A DNA stretch of 64,000 nt, taken from positions 1,798,001 through 1,862,000 of the forward strand of contig NZ_CP126739.1 of assembly GCF_030246885.1 (NCBI RefSeq), read 5' to 3'. The notes beneath the pieces were generated by a model that saw nothing but the letters and a program-made list of their open reading frames with translations, ran no database searches and had not been told where the DNA came from. This DNA is from Microbacterium sp. zg-B185. Lineage in GTDB: Bacteria; Actinomycetota; Actinomycetes; Actinomycetales; Microbacteriaceae. A program made the translations under genes and the position numbers. How positions within the stretch are numbered: position 1 is the stretch's first letter; every line of letters starts with the position of its first letter. Shown in pieces: positions 20,192 through 33,488 of the stretch.

Positions 20192-20731
20192 ATGAGCACG
20201 CGCACTGTGCTGCATGAAGCCGACATCGCCCGGGCCCTGACTCGGATCTCCCACGAGATCCTCGAGTCCAACAAGGGGTCCGATGGTCTCGTGATCCTCG
20301 GCATACCCACTCGCGGCGTCGCACTGGCCAATCGCATCGCCACGCTGATCGGCGAGTTCAGCGGAACGGTCGTGCCGGTCGGCGCGCTGGATGTGACGAT
20401 GTACCGCGACGACCTGCACCGGAATCCGACCCGGGCACCGCAGCCCACCTCCATCCCCTCCGGCGGGATCGACGGAGCCGTGGTCGTCCTCGTCGACGAT
20501 GTGCTCTTCTCCGGCCGCAGCATCCGGGCAGCGTTGGACGCGCTCCAGGACATCGGCCGCCCCGCCGCGGTCCGCCTCGCGACCCTCATCGACCGCGGCC
20601 ACCGCGAGCTGCCGATCCGGCCGGACTTCGTCGGGAAGAACCTGCCGAGCGCATCCGACGAACGGGTGAACGTGCGACTGGCCGAAGTGGACGGCGAGGA
20701 GTTCGTCACGATCGAGGGGGCCGACCGGTGA
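20192..20731 (+). CDS. pyrR: Bifunctional pyr operon regulator / uracil phosphoribosyltransferase PyrR
   Basis: An RNA-binding regulator that senses UMP and represses pyr operon expression, with weak uracil phosphoribosyltransferase activity. The 179 residues carry the PRPP-binding motif [20 protein letters not shown], the [10 protein letters not shown] loop and the basic [15 protein letters not shown] region used for RNA contact. I chose the ATG at 20192, preceded by GAAGGGAG. The upstream in-frame GTG at 20168 lies inside the leader element. The stop overlaps the pyrB start as GTGA. It presumably regulates the seven-gene operon it heads. Confidence 0.95.
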   Translation: MSTRTVLHEADIARALTRISHEILESNKGSDGLVILGIPTRGVALANRIATLIGEFSGTVVPVGALDVTMYRDDLHRNPTRAPQPTSIPSGGIDGAVVVLVDDVLFSGRSIRAALDALQDIGRPAAVRLATLIDRGHRELPIRPDFVGKNLPSASDERVNVRLAEVDGEEFVTIEGADR

Positions 20732-21708
20732 GACACCTGCTGGATACCAAGACCCTGTCCCGCGCGGACGCGCTGGAGATCCTCGACGTCGCCGAGGACA
20801 TGGCCGACACCCAGCAGCGCGAGATCAAGAAGCTTCCGACGCTGCGCGGCAAGACCGTGGTGAACCTCTTCTTCGAGGACTCCACGCGAACCCGCATCTC
20901 CTTCGAGGCCGCCGCGAAGCGGCTCAGCGCCGACGTCATCAACTTCTCCGCGAAGGGCTCCAGCGTCTCGAAGGGGGAGTCGCTGCAGGACACCGCGCAG
21001 ACACTCCAGGCCATGGGCGCGGATGCCGTCGTCATCCGTCACGGCGCGTCGGGCGCGTCACGCACCCTCGCCACCAGCGGCTGGATCAGCGCGGGCGTGG
21101 TCAACGCAGGGGACGGCACGCACGAGCACCCGACCCAGGCGCTGCTGGACGCGTTCACCATTCGCAAGCGTCGCTTCGGCCACGACAGCCGCGGTCGCGA
21201 CCTGTCCGGCGTCACCGTCGCGATCGTCGGCGACATCCTGCACTCGCGGGTGGCGCGCTCGAACGTCTGGCTGCTGAACACACTGGGCGCAGAGGTGACG
21301 CTGGTCGCCCCGCCTACCCTCCTCCCGCAGGACATGTCGGCCTGGCCGGCGCGGGTGATCTACGACCTGGACGACGCGGTCGCCGCGCAGCCGGACGCCC
21401 TGATGATGCTGCGGATCCAGCTGGAACGGATGAACGCCGCCTATTTCCCCACTGAGCGGGAGTATTCCCGCCGCTGGGGCTTGGACGCGCGCAGGCTGGA
21501 GGTGCTGGGGGCCGGTAGCATGGTGATGCATCCCGGCCCGATGAACCGAGGCCTGGAGATCTCCGCCGAAGCCGCCGATTCCTCCCGATCGACCGTGCTC
21601 GATCAAGTGACGAACGGCGTGTCCGTGCGGATGGCGGTGCTCTACCTGCTGTTGGCGGGTGAACGTGCTGAGGGACGACCCGCGAACGACGAAAGGGAGG
21701 ACGCATGA
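20728..21708 (+). CDS. pyrB: Aspartate carbamoyltransferase catalytic subunit
   Basis: Transfers the carbamoyl group to aspartate, the committed step of pyrimidine synthesis. The 326 residues include the carbamoyl phosphate site [13 protein letters not shown] (STRTR at 52-56), [11 protein letters not shown], the HPTQALLD motif and the [12 protein letters not shown] motif. There is no pyrI regulatory subunit gene. The GTG start overlaps pyrR by 4 nt and the stop overlaps pyrC by 4 nt. Confidence 0.96.
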   Translation: MRHLLDTKTLSRADALEILDVAEDMADTQQREIKKLPTLRGKTVVNLFFEDSTRTRISFEAAAKRLSADVINFSAKGSSVSKGESLQDTAQTLQAMGADAVVIRHGASGASRTLATSGWISAGVVNAGDGTHEHPTQALLDAFTIRKRRFGHDSRGRDLSGVTVAIVGDILHSRVARSNVWLLNTLGAEVTLVAPPTLLPQDMSAWPARVIYDLDDAVAAQPDALMMLRIQLERMNAAYFPTEREYSRRWGLDARRLEVLGAGSMVMHPGPMNRGLEISAEAADSSRSTVLDQVTNGVSVRMAVLYLLLAGERAEGRPANDEREDA

Positions 21709-23054
21709 TGACCGCCCTTGACAGCGGCTCCGGCCGCCGATTCCGAGCCGAGACGCTTCTGGTCCGCGGTGCGCGGATCGAGGGAGGTCGCACCGGCGAC
21801 CTGATCCTCGAGGACGGACGCATCGCCGAGTCCGGTGGCACGCTCAGCCGTGCCGGCGCAACTGTGATCGACGCCGACGGCCTGGTCGCGCTGCCCGGCC
21901 TGGTGGATCTGCACACGCATCTGCGCGAGCCCGGATTCGAGGCATCCGAGACGGTGCTGACCGGTTCGAGGGCCGCCGCAGCCGGCGGCTACACGGCCGT
22001 GTTCGCCATGCCCAACACTTCACCTGTCGCCGACACCGCCGGTGTCGTCGAGCAGGAGCTCGCCCTCGGCGAGGCGGCCGGTTACGTGACCGTCCAGCCC
22101 ATCGGCGCGGTCACGGTCGGACAACGGGGCGAGCGTCTGGCCGAACTCGGCGCCATGGCCGATTCCCGGGCCGCAGTCCGCGTCTTCAGCGACGACGGCT
22201 CGTGCGTGTGGGATCCGCTGATCATGCGCCGCGCCCTGGAGTACGTGAAGGCCTTCGACGGCGTCATCGCGCAGCACGCGCAGGACCCGCGACTGACCGA
22301 AGGCGCCCAGATGAACGAGGGCGCGGTCTCGGCCGAACTGGGGCTGGCCGGCTGGCCGGCCGTCGCAGAAGAGTCCATCATCGCCCGCGACGTGCTGCTG
22401 GCCGAGCACGTCGGATCGCGCCTGCACGTGTGCCACCTCTCCACCGCAGGATCGGTCGACATCATCCGCTGGGCGAAGCGGCGCGGCGTGAACGTGACCG
22501 CGGAGGTCACCCCCCACCACCTCCTGCTCACCGACGAGCTTGCTCGCGGGTACGACGCCTCGTTCAAGGTGAATCCTCCCCTGCGGCGCGAGGAGGACGT
22601 CCGCGCGGTGCGCCGGGGACTGGCCGACGGCACCATCGACATCGTCGCCACCGACCATGCGCCGCACCCCGCCGAGGCCAAGGCCTGCGAGTGGCAGTCG
22701 GCCGCGAACGGGATGGTCGGCCTGGAGAGCGCACTGCGCGTCGTCCAGCTCGCCATGGTCGACACCGGACTGCTGGCGTGGCCCGATGTCGCACGGGTCA
22801 TGTCGCGCACCCCCGCCCGTATCGGCCGCCTCCGCGGGCACGGCACTCCGCTCGCGACGGGGGAAGCGGCATCCCTCACCCTCTACGACCCCGCGCCGAC
22901 ACGCACGTTCTCGACGGCCGATCTGCACGGGCGCAGCCGCAACTCGCCCTACCTCGGACGCGAACTGCCCGGCGAGGTGCGCTGGACGGTCTACGGCGGC
23001 GTGGTCACGGTCGCCGACGGCGCGCTCCTGGACACACCGGGGGTGCGCGCATGA
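21705..23054 (+). CDS. pyrC: Dihydroorotase (multifunctional-type amidohydrolase)
   Basis: Cyclises carbamoyl aspartate to dihydroorotate. The 449-residue length and motifs are those of class I dihydroorotases: metal ligands in [11 protein letters not shown] (His70, His72), [28 protein letters not shown] and the catalytic aspartate of IVATDHAPH near residue 317. It starts at ATG 21705 in an ATGATG doublet; the second Met is an equally good start. The stop overlaps the next gene as ATGA. Confidence 0.96.
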   Translation: MMTALDSGSGRRFRAETLLVRGARIEGGRTGDLILEDGRIAESGGTLSRAGATVIDADGLVALPGLVDLHTHLREPGFEASETVLTGSRAAAAGGYTAVFAMPNTSPVADTAGVVEQELALGEAAGYVTVQPIGAVTVGQRGERLAELGAMADSRAAVRVFSDDGSCVWDPLIMRRALEYVKAFDGVIAQHAQDPRLTEGAQMNEGAVSAELGLAGWPAVAEESIIARDVLLAEHVGSRLHVCHLSTAGSVDIIRWAKRRGVNVTAEVTPHHLLLTDELARGYDASFKVNPPLRREEDVRAVRRGLADGTIDIVATDHAPHPAEAKACEWQSAANGMVGLESALRVVQLAMVDTGLLAWPDVARVMSRTPARIGRLRGHGTPLATGEAASLTLYDPAPTRTFSTADLHGRSRNSPYLGRELPGEVRWTVYGGVVTVADGALLDTPGVRA

Positions 23055-23554
23055 CGCGCGAAGGGGCACTGGCCGTGATGGTCTCGGTCGCGCTGGTGCT
23101 GATCGGGCTGCTGGCATGGGCGTGGTGGCGGCGGACCCGCCGCGACTCCGGACTGCGCGCCCCGGTCGGAGAGGCTCCGGCGGATGCCGCAGTCCTCAGC
23201 CGCCACGAGGGCCTGTACGTCGCGACCACCCGGCACGGGGAGCCCCTCGAGCGCCTCGCCATCCGCGGCCTGGGCTTCCGGTCCCGCGCCGACCTGACCG
23301 TGACCAGCGCCGGCGTGGCCATCGACCTGACCGGTCAGCCGCGTCTGTTCCTGCCCACCGCCCAGATCGACGACGTCGCCCAGGCGACCGTAGCGATAGA
23401 CCGCGTCGTGGAGCGCGACGGGCTGGTCCGCATGTCGTGGCGGCTGAACGATCAGGACGTCGTTGACTCCTACTTCCGGCCACAGGGCGCCTCCGCCCGC
23501 GTGGTGGCCGACGAGATCTCCGCACTCTCTCAGCAGACAGGAAAGAACGAATGA
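23051..23554 (+). CDS. PH-like domain membrane protein of the pyr operon
   Basis: A 167-residue protein with one N-terminal transmembrane helix (about residues 8-26, [19 protein letters not shown]), a short basic stretch, then a soluble domain of alternating strands ([20 protein letters not shown] to VVDSYFRP). Such proteins are regularly found between pyrC and carA in actinobacteria and are annotated as transporter or PH-like. No catalytic motif is seen and the role in pyrimidine metabolism is unknown. It overlaps both pyrC and carA by 4 nt, so it is certainly translated as part of the operon. Confidence 0.85.
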   Translation: MTREGALAVMVSVALVLIGLLAWAWWRRTRRDSGLRAPVGEAPADAAVLSRHEGLYVATTRHGEPLERLAIRGLGFRSRADLTVTSAGVAIDLTGQPRLFLPTAQIDDVAQATVAIDRVVERDGLVRMSWRLNDQDVVDSYFRPQGASARVVADEISALSQQTGKNE

Positions 23555-24734
23555 CTGTCCCCCTCGACATCCGCGCCGTCGGCGCTCCCTCCGATCCCGC
23601 CGTCCTCGTACTGGAGGACGGCACCCGTCACGTCGGACGCGCCTACGGCGCCCGCGGAACGACCCTGGGCGAGGTGGTCTTCGCCACCGGCATGACCGGC
23701 TACCAGGAGACCCTCACCGACCCGTCCTACGCCGGCCAGATCGTGCTGCAGACCGCTCCGCACATCGGGAACACCGGAATGAACGCGCAGGACACCGAGT
23801 CGCGCCGGATCTGGGTCGCCGGCTACATCGTGCGGGACCCCTCGCGCGTCGTGTCGAACTGGCGCTCAGAGGAATCGCTCGACGACGCGCTCGTCAGCGA
23901 CGGCGTCGTCGGCATCAGCGGCATCGACACCCGTGCGATCACCCGGCACATCCGCTCGGCCGGCAGCATGCGCGGCGGCATCTTCTCGGGCGAGGCCGCC
24001 GACCTCGACCCGGGCGAGCAGCTCGAGGTCGTCCGGGCCGCCCCGGAGATGACGGGGCAGAACCTCTCCGCTCAGGTCTCGGTGGACCGGCCCGAGGTGA
24101 CCCCCGCCGTGGTGCGGGCTGGCGTTGAGCGGATCGGGAACCTGGCGGTGCTCGACCTCGGCGTGAAGCAGTCCACGATCGACAATCTGGCCGCGCGCGG
24201 CTTCGAGGTCCATGTCCTGCCGCAGGACGTCACCATCGAGGACATCCGCGCCATCGACCCGGTCGCCGTCTTCTACTCGAACGGCCCGGGCGACCCGGCG
24301 GCTTCGGACGACCATGTGGACGTGCTGCGCGGCGTCCTCGACGACGGTCTGCCGTTCTTCGGGATCTGCTTCGGCAACCAGCTGCTCGGCCGTGCGCTCG
24401 GACTGGGCACCTACAAGCTGCCGTTCGGGCATCGCGGCATCAACCAGCCGGTGCTGGATCGGACGACCGGACGCGTCGAGATCACCTCGCACAACCACGG
24501 CTTCGCCGTCGAGGCGCCGCTGGAGGGCGAGTTCGACAGCCCCAACGGCTACGGACGCGTCGAGGTGAGCCACGTGGACCTCAACGACAACGTGGTCGAG
24601 GGGCTGCGGGCGCTGGACATCCCGGCCTTCTCCGTGCAATACCACCCCGAGGCGGCGGCCGGTCCGCACGACGCCAACTACCTGTTCGACCGGTTCCGCG
24701 ACCTGGTCCTGGCCACCCGGAAGGGCAACAACTG

Positions 24735-24735
<1 letters not shown>
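23551..24735 (+). CDS. carA: Carbamoyl-phosphate synthase small (glutaminase) subunit
   Basis: Hydrolyses glutamine and channels ammonia to CarB. The 394 residues contain the N-terminal CPSase_sm domain ([16 protein letters not shown]) and a C-terminal class I amidotransferase with nucleophile Cys273 in [12 protein letters not shown] and the His-Glu pair in [11 protein letters not shown]. The ATG at 23551 overlaps the previous gene by 4 nt. carB follows with a 1-nt overlap (TGATG). It supplies carbamoyl phosphate for both pyrimidines and arginine. Confidence 0.97.
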
Positions 24736-28017
<3,282 letters not shown>

Positions 28018-28028
<11 letters not shown>

Positions 28029-28878
28029 CCGCCTGAGCGCACCCGGGTTCGGCGACCGGGTCCGTGCCGCCCTTGCCGCGTCCGGTCCGCTCTGCGTCGG
28101 GATCGACCCGCATCCGCAGCTGCTGGAGGCGTGGGGGCTGGCGGCCTCGGCCGCCGGCGCGCGCGAGTTCGGCCTGCGCGTGGTGGATGCCGCCGCCGGC
28201 CGGGTCGGCATCGTCAAACCGCAGGTGTCCTTCTTCGAGCGCTACGGCTCCGCGGGCTTCGCCGCCCTGGAGGACGTGCTGGGCGCGGCACGCGCAGCCG
28301 GTGTCCTGGTGATCGCGGACGCCAAGCGCGGCGACATCGGCACCACGATGGACGCGTACGCCGAGGCCTGGCTGACCCCCGGCTCCGCACTGGAGTCCGA
28401 CGCGATGACGGTGAACCCGTTCCTGGGGATCGGCGCGCTGGAGGGAACGTTCGCGCTGGCCGAGCGCACCGGAAAGGGCGTGTTCGTCCTGGCCGCGACC
28501 AGCAACGCGGAGGCGTTCCCGCTGCAGCGCGCCACTCTGGCGGCAGGCGGGACGGTCTCGGCGGGTATCGTCGCGGAGGTCTCCGCGCACAACGCCGGCA
28601 CGGCCGGCCACGGCTCGTGGGGCAGCATCGGCCTCGTGATCGGCTCCACCGTCGACTGGTCCGATGCCGGGCTGGACGCGCTGACCCCGCCCGCCCCGAT
28701 CCTCGCGCCCGGCTTCGGTCACCAGGGCGCCGGGCCGGCTGACCTGCCCCGGCGGTTCGGCTCCTCCGCCCCGCTGGTCATCGCGTCCGAGAGCCGCAGC
28801 CTGCTGTCGGCAGGACCGGCCGGCCTCGCGCAGGCCATCGATTCGCGGGTTCAGGAGTACAGGAGCTGGCATGACTGA
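28018..28878 (+). CDS. pyrF: Orotidine 5'-phosphate decarboxylase (type 2)
   Basis: Decarboxylates OMP to UMP. The 286 residues belong to the longer type 2 family, with [15 protein letters not shown], the catalytic motif [18 protein letters not shown], the [12 protein letters not shown] segment and a C-terminal [10 protein letters not shown] phosphate loop. The start is uncertain. A TTG at 28018 overlaps carB by 11 nt and gives an N-terminus like that of relatives; an ATG at 27994 would add 8 residues but has its purine-rich site immediately adjacent. The stop overlaps gmk by 8 nt. No pyrD or pyrE is in the cluster. Confidence 0.93.
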
Positions 28879-29839
28879 CCCCCGGACTCCGGCCCCCACG
28901 GCCCCCCGTGCGGCTCCCGGCTCGCCGACGCGGCCCCCCGAGGTGGATCGTCTGGCGGCATCGCGTCGCGCGGTCGCCGCGCGCCGCGCCCGCGCCGCGT
29001 TGAAGAAGGACGTCGCGATGCGGGTGATCACCCCGCAGGAGCTGGCGCGCCGCGCCTTCGCCGATCCGACCTCTCCGGCCGGCACGATGCGTGTCACGGA
29101 GTACCTCACCAGCCTCCCCGCGATCGGCGAGGGCAAACGCGACCGCATCCTGGAGGAGCTGCAGATCTCGCCCGTCAAACGCCTCGGCGGGCTGGGTGCC
29201 CGTCAGCGCCGCGTGCTGAGCTCGTTCCTGGACGCCCGATGGCCGGAGCGGCAGGCCCGCGGCGGCCGCAGCCGGCTCGTCGTGCTCGCCGGACCGACTG
29301 CGGTGGGCAAGGGAACCGTCGCCGCGCGGATCCACGAACAGCACCCCGAGATCCACCTGTCCGTGTCCGCGACGACGCGACCGCCGCGACCCGGCGAGGT
29401 CGAGGGCCAGCACTACTTCTTCGTCGACGACGCCGAGTTCGATCGTCTGATCGAATCCGGCGAGCTCCTCGAACACGCCACCGTGCACAACAAGTACCGC
29501 TATGGCACGCCGCGACGGCCCATCGAGGAGGCGCTGGCGGCCGGACGGACGGTCCTGCTGGAGATCGATCTGCAGGGCGCACGACAGGTGCGTGCGGCTG
29601 AGCCGTCCGCGACGCTGGTGTTCCTGCTGCCGCCGAGCTGGGACGAACTGGTGCAGCGGCTCGTCGGCCGCGGCACCGAGGACGACGAGGAGCGGGCGCG
29701 GCGCCTGCGTACCGCGAAGGCCGAACTGGCCGCCCAGAACGAGTTCGATTTCCTCGTCGTCAACGACGACGTCGCCGCAGCGGCCCAGGAGGTCGTAGAA
29801 TTGGTGGATGCGCCCGCGCGCCCATCTGCGCGCGTCTGA
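28871..29839 (+). CDS. gmk: mIHF-like domain fused to guanylate kinase
   Basis: Residues 135-310 are guanylate kinase, which converts GMP to GDP: P-loop [13 protein letters not shown] (141-153), [19 protein letters not shown] and the [10 protein letters not shown] motif. Residues 25-122 match the actinobacterial integration host factor m[13 protein letters not shown], then a helix-turn-helix-like [20 protein letters not shown] and [10 protein letters not shown]. In mycobacteria mihF and gmk are separate neighbours; here they form one 322-residue reading frame with no stop between them. The ATG at 28871 overlaps pyrF by 8 nt. DNA binding by the N-terminal part is inferred from homology. Confidence 0.9.
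   Translation: MTDPRTPAPTAPRAAPGSPTRPPEVDRLAASRRAVAARRARAALKKDVAMRVITPQELARRAFADPTSPAGTMRVTEYLTSLPAIGEGKRDRILEELQISPVKRLGGLGARQRRVLSSFLDARWPERQARGGRSRLVVLAGPTAVGKGTVAARIHEQHPEIHLSVSATTRPPRPGEVEGQHYFFVDDAEFDRLIESGELLEHATVHNKYRYGTPRRPIEEALAAGRTVLLEIDLQGARQVRAAEPSATLVFLLPPSWDELVQRLVGRGTEDDEERARRLRTAKAELAAQNEFDFLVVNDDVAAAAQEVVELVDAPARPSARV
29796..29801 (+). promoter_or_regulatory. -10 element of rpoZ inside the gmk 3' end
   Basis: TAGAAT lies 6 nt before an ATG at 29808 that is in frame with rpoZ. The likely transcript starts near 29808 and gives rpoZ an 87-nt leader. The element sits within the last codons of gmk. Confidence 0.5.
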
Positions 29840-29894
29840 GAGCGCGAACACGTTTTCACCCGACATCCGTCGCAAAAACCCAGGAGGTTTCGCC

Positions 29895-30149
29895 GTGGCC
29901 GGAAAGAACCAGGGGATCATCGATCCCCCCATCGACAGCCTGCTTCAGAAGGTCGACTCGAAGTATCAGCTGGTCATCTACGCGTCCAAGCGCGCGCGCC
30001 AGATCAACGACTACTACTCCGACCTGCACGAGGGCAACCTGTTCGACAACGTCGGCCCGCTGGTCGACTCCACCGTCGAGGACAAGCCCCTCACGATCGC
30101 CCTGCACGAGATCCACGAGGACAAGCTCCGCCTTCGCCAGGCTGAGTGA
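29895..30149 (+). CDS. rpoZ: DNA-directed RNA polymerase omega subunit
   Basis: A small subunit that stabilises the beta-prime subunit during RNA polymerase assembly. The 84 residues fit actinobacterial omega: [32 protein letters not shown] and the conserved C-terminal [16 protein letters not shown] chose GTG at 29895 because AGGAGG lies 7 nt before it. An in-frame ATG at 29808 follows a -10 box and could give a leaderless form 29 residues longer. The gmk-rpoZ-metK order is common in actinobacteria. Confidence 0.94.
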   Translation: MAGKNQGIIDPPIDSLLQKVDSKYQLVIYASKRARQINDYYSDLHEGNLFDNVGPLVDSTVEDKPLTIALHEIHEDKLRLRQAE

Positions 30150-30168
30150 TCACGGCGATGCCGCATGC

Positions 30169-30191
30169 GCGCCGTCCATCCCGGGCGGCGC
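30169..30191 (+). terminator. Hairpin between rpoZ and metK
   Basis: A 9-bp stem (GCGCCGTCC with GGGCGGCGC, one G-U pair) and a 5-nt loop start 19 nt after the rpoZ stop. There is no T-run. It probably ends the pyr-gmk-rpoZ transcript. Confidence 0.55.
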
Positions 30192-30228
30192 TGTGACACC
30201 GCGTGACGGCGGCGTCGGCCGCGGTCGC

Positions 30229-30234
30229 GATACT
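30229..30234 (+). promoter_or_regulatory. Possible -10 element of metK
   Basis: GATACT lies 42 nt before the metK ATG and follows the hairpin. A GGAG ribosome binding site is 7 nt before the start. The leader would be too short for a SAM riboswitch, and I see none. Confidence 0.4.
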
Positions 30235-30275
30235 GGAGCGATCCGAGCCGACTCCGCCAGGAACCTGGAGCATCG

Positions 30276-31469
30276 ATGACCGAGCTGCGTCTGTTCACCT
30301 CCGAATCCGTGACGGAGGGGCACCCGGACAAGATCTGCGACCAGATCTCGGACAGCATCCTCGATGCGATCCTCGCCGAGGATCCGCACGGTCGCGTCGC
30401 GGTCGAGACGCTGGTCACCACCGGACTGGTCCACGTCGCCGGTGAGGTCTCCACGAGCGCCTACGTCGAGATCCCCGCGATCGTGCGCGGCGTCGTGAAC
30501 CGCATCGGCTACACCTCCAGCGACACCGGCTTCGACGGCGACTCCTGCGGTGTGAGCGTGTCGATCGGGGCGCAGTCCTCGGACATCGCCGCCGGCGTGG
30601 ACAAGGCCTTCGAACGCCGCGAGGGCGGATCGACCGACCCCCGCGACGAGCAGGGCGCCGGCGATCAGGGCATCATGTTCGGCTACGCCACCACCGAGAC
30701 GCCTCAGCTGATGCCGATGGCCGCGTGGACCGCGCACCGGATGGCCGAGCGACTGGCCGACGCGCGCCGCAGCGGGGCCCTGCCGTTCCTGCGTCCGGAT
30801 GGCAAGACCCAGGTGACTCTCGGTTACGACGGACAGACCCCGAAGACGGTGGAATCCGTGGTGCTGTCCACGCAGCACCACCCCGACATCTCCCAGAAGG
30901 CGTTGCGCGCCGCCGTCCGCGCCGAGGTCATCGACCCCGTCCTGGAGGCCACCGGCCTGGCACTGCCGGATGTCGAGTTCTACATCAACCCGGCGGGTCC
31001 GTTCATCACCGGCGGGCCCAAGGGCGACGCCGGCCTGACCGGCCGCAAGATCATCATCGACACCTACGGCGGCGCCGCCCGCCACGGCGGAGGCGCCTTC
31101 AGCGGGAAGGACCCCTCCAAGGTCGACCGTTCGGCGGCGTACGCGATGCGCTGGGTCGCCAAGAACGCGGTGGCCGCAGGCCTCGCCGACCGGCTCGAAG
31201 TCCAGATCGCCTACGCGATCGGCAAGGCCAACCCGGTCGGCCTGTACGTGGAGTCCTTCGGCACCGGCCACGTCGCCGACGAGGTGATCACCCGCGCCAT
31301 CCTGGATGTGTTCGACCTGCGCCCCAAGGCGATCATCGACGCCCTCGACCTGCTGCGCCCCATCTACGCACAGACCGCCGCCTACGGGCACTTCGGCCGC
31401 GAACTGCCCGACTTCACGTGGGAGCGCACCGACCGCGTCGACGATCTGCGCGCAGCCGCCGGGCTGTGA
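30276..31469 (+). CDS. metK: S-adenosylmethionine synthetase
   Basis: Makes S-adenosylmethionine from ATP and methionine. The 397 residues carry [20 protein letters not shown] (His16, Asp18), the [16 protein letters not shown] motif, and the phosphate-binding [20 protein letters not shown] loop. The ATG at 30276 has GGAG upstream. priA follows after 31 bp on the same strand. Its product feeds methylases in this window such as RsmB and the CFA-type methyltransferase. Confidence 0.97.
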   Translation: MTELRLFTSESVTEGHPDKICDQISDSILDAILAEDPHGRVAVETLVTTGLVHVAGEVSTSAYVEIPAIVRGVVNRIGYTSSDTGFDGDSCGVSVSIGAQSSDIAAGVDKAFERREGGSTDPRDEQGAGDQGIMFGYATTETPQLMPMAAWTAHRMAERLADARRSGALPFLRPDGKTQVTLGYDGQTPKTVESVVLSTQHHPDISQKALRAAVRAEVIDPVLEATGLALPDVEFYINPAGPFITGGPKGDAGLTGRKIIIDTYGGAARHGGGAFSGKDPSKVDRSAAYAMRWVAKNAVAAGLADRLEVQIAYAIGKANPVGLYVESFGTGHVADEVITRAILDVFDLRPKAIIDALDLLRPIYAQTAAYGHFGRELPDFTWERTDRVDDLRAAAGL

Positions 31470-31500
31470 CGCCGCGCCGCTACGCGGCGGGGTACCGCAG

Positions 31501-33480
31501 ATGACGGCCTCGCGCCGCGTCGCGCGTGTCCTGATCGACTCGCCCCTGCCGCAGCTGGACCGCCTGTTCGACTACGCGATCCCCGAGGAGCTCGCCGAGG
31601 CTGTGCGCCCCGGCGTGCGCATCCGGGTCCCGCTGCGCAGCGCCGGTCGAATGCTGGACGCGTACGTCGTGGAACTGGGTGAACCCGACGCCACGGACCG
31701 TCCGCTGTCCGAGGTGGACGCCGTCGTCTCCACGGTGCCCGTGCTGACCCCCCGCCTGTACGCGCTGGCGCGCCGCGCCGCGGACCGGGCCGCGGGTTCT
31801 GCAACCGACATCCTGCGGCTGGCGATCCCCAAGCGCATGGTGCGCGCGGAGAAGGCCTGGCTCGCGGGTGACCCCCCGGGCGAACCGGTGGTCAGCGAGG
31901 AGAACCGGCAATGGGCCGCCGCCGTGCTGGGGCCGTACCCCGCGCTGGTGGAATGCCTGGATCATCGCGGGCGCGGGGCGCTGGACGCCCGCCCCGAGCC
32001 GGTGCGCCTGCCGGGCGGAGCGACCACCGGCTCGTGGGCCGTGCTGCTCGCCGCCGCCGCCGTGCGCACCCTGGCGGCGGGCCGCAGCGCGATCCTGGTG
32101 GTGCCCGACCACCGCGACCAGGCACAGCTGGAGACCGCCCTGGCCGCCCGAGCCCCGGCGGACGCGATCCTGCGCAACGACGCACGGCAGAGCTCCCCGG
32201 CCCGCTACGCGGCGTTCCTGCGCATGCTGGCACCCGTGCCCAGCATCGTGGTGGGCAATCGGTCCTCCGTCTACGCGCCCGCGCACGCCCCTGGCCTGAT
32301 CGCGATCTGGGACGACGGAGATCCGCTGCTCGCCGAGCCGTTGAGTCCGGGGGTGCACGCCCGCGACGCCGCCCTTCTCCGGCAGGAGCTGGACGAGTGC
32401 TCCGTGGTCTTCGCCGGCCACACCCGCACCACGGACGTCGAACGGCTCGTCTCGCTGGGCTGGGTCCGCGATGTCTCCGCGGCGCGTCGCGCCTCGCCTC
32501 GGGTGGTGCTGAGCGCGACCAAGGAGGGCGAGTCCCCGGGCGCCCGTGTGCCCTCGGCCGCGTTCGCGGCAGCACGGGAAGCGCTGCGCACCGGCCCCGT
32601 GCTGGTCCAGGTGTCCCGTCCTGGGTACGCACCGGTGCTCGTCTGCGCCGACTGCCGAACCCCGGCTCGCTGCCCGGCATGCGGGGGCCCGCTGCACGCC
32701 GCACGGCGCGGCGCGGTGCCGGGGTGCGGCTGGTGCGGTCGCCAGGCGACCGCATGGGCATGCCCGCGCTGCGAGTCGGTCCGCATCCGAATGGCATCCT
32801 CCGGCAGCGAACGCACCGCGGATGACCTGGGACGGGCCTTCCCCGACACCCGGATCATCCTCGCCGACGGCGAGCACCCTGTGCTGAGCGTGGAGGGTCG
32901 CCCGGCGTTGGTGGTCGCCACGCGCGGGGCCGAGCCGGTCGCCGAGGGGGGCTATCGCGCAGTCATCCTGCTGGACGGGGATCGGATGCTGCTGGCCGAC
33001 GATCTGCGCATCGGCGAGTCGTGCCTGCGGTGGTGGTCCAACGCGGCCGCCCTGGCCGCGCCCGGGGCGCCCGTGCACCTGGTCGGCGTCACCGGAGCCA
33101 TCGCCCGTGCCCTGGCCACCTGGACTCAACCCGCATACGCCCGCGCCGAGCTGGCCGATCGTGCGCCACTGCGCATGCCGCCCACCGTCCGGGTCGCAGC
33201 GCTGGAGGGCAGTGCGGCCGCAGTCGATGCCGCGCTGGGCGCACTCCGCACGGCGGTGCCCTCGCTCGAGGACGAAGCGATCCTCGGTCCGGTGCCCACC
33301 GAGGCGGGCGCGCGGGCGCTGGTCCGCTTCGAGTACGCCCTCGGCGGGCGCGTGACCGAGAGCCTGCGCAGTTCGATCGTGGCGGACGCGCTGCGCGTGC
33401 GGAAGAACCCGAAGACTCGCGCGCCGGGCACCCGCAATACACTCAGAGTGCGGGTCGACGTACCCGACCTGGACCTGTGA
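31501..33480 (+). CDS. priA: Primosomal protein N' (PriA), helicase motifs degenerate
   Basis: A replication restart protein. The 659 residues show the N-terminal 3'-DNA-binding domain (ARVLIDSPLPQLDRLFDYAI) and a zinc-binding module with paired cysteines (VCADCRTPARCPACGG and GCGWCGRQATAWACPRC). The ATPase core is unlike that of Gram-negative PriA: where GxTGSGKTE should be it has PGGATTGSWAVLLA, and where DEEH should be it reads IWDDGDPLLAE. This matches the actinobacterial lineage, whose PriA is regarded as an inactive helicase. The ATG at 31501 follows metK by 31 bp; fmt follows after 8 bp. Confidence 0.92.
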   Translation: MTASRRVARVLIDSPLPQLDRLFDYAIPEELAEAVRPGVRIRVPLRSAGRMLDAYVVELGEPDATDRPLSEVDAVVSTVPVLTPRLYALARRAADRAAGSATDILRLAIPKRMVRAEKAWLAGDPPGEPVVSEENRQWAAAVLGPYPALVECLDHRGRGALDARPEPVRLPGGATTGSWAVLLAAAAVRTLAAGRSAILVVPDHRDQAQLETALAARAPADAILRNDARQSSPARYAAFLRMLAPVPSIVVGNRSSVYAPAHAPGLIAIWDDGDPLLAEPLSPGVHARDAALLRQELDECSVVFAGHTRTTDVERLVSLGWVRDVSAARRASPRVVLSATKEGESPGARVPSAAFAAAREALRTGPVLVQVSRPGYAPVLVCADCRTPARCPACGGPLHAARRGAVPGCGWCGRQATAWACPRCESVRIRMASSGSERTADDLGRAFPDTRIILADGEHPVLSVEGRPALVVATRGAEPVAEGGYRAVILLDGDRMLLADDLRIGESCLRWWSNAAALAAPGAPVHLVGVTGAIARALATWTQPAYARAELADRAPLRMPPTVRVAALEGSAAAVDAALGALRTAVPSLEDEAILGPVPTEAGARALVRFEYALGGRVTESLRSSIVADALRVRKNPKTRAPGTRNTLRVRVDVPDLDL

Positions 33481-33488
33481 GGAACGTC

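Noticed and set aside
30192..30275. Possible SAM riboswitch before metK
   Set aside because: The leader from the likely start is only about 40 nt and no riboswitch core is recognisable.
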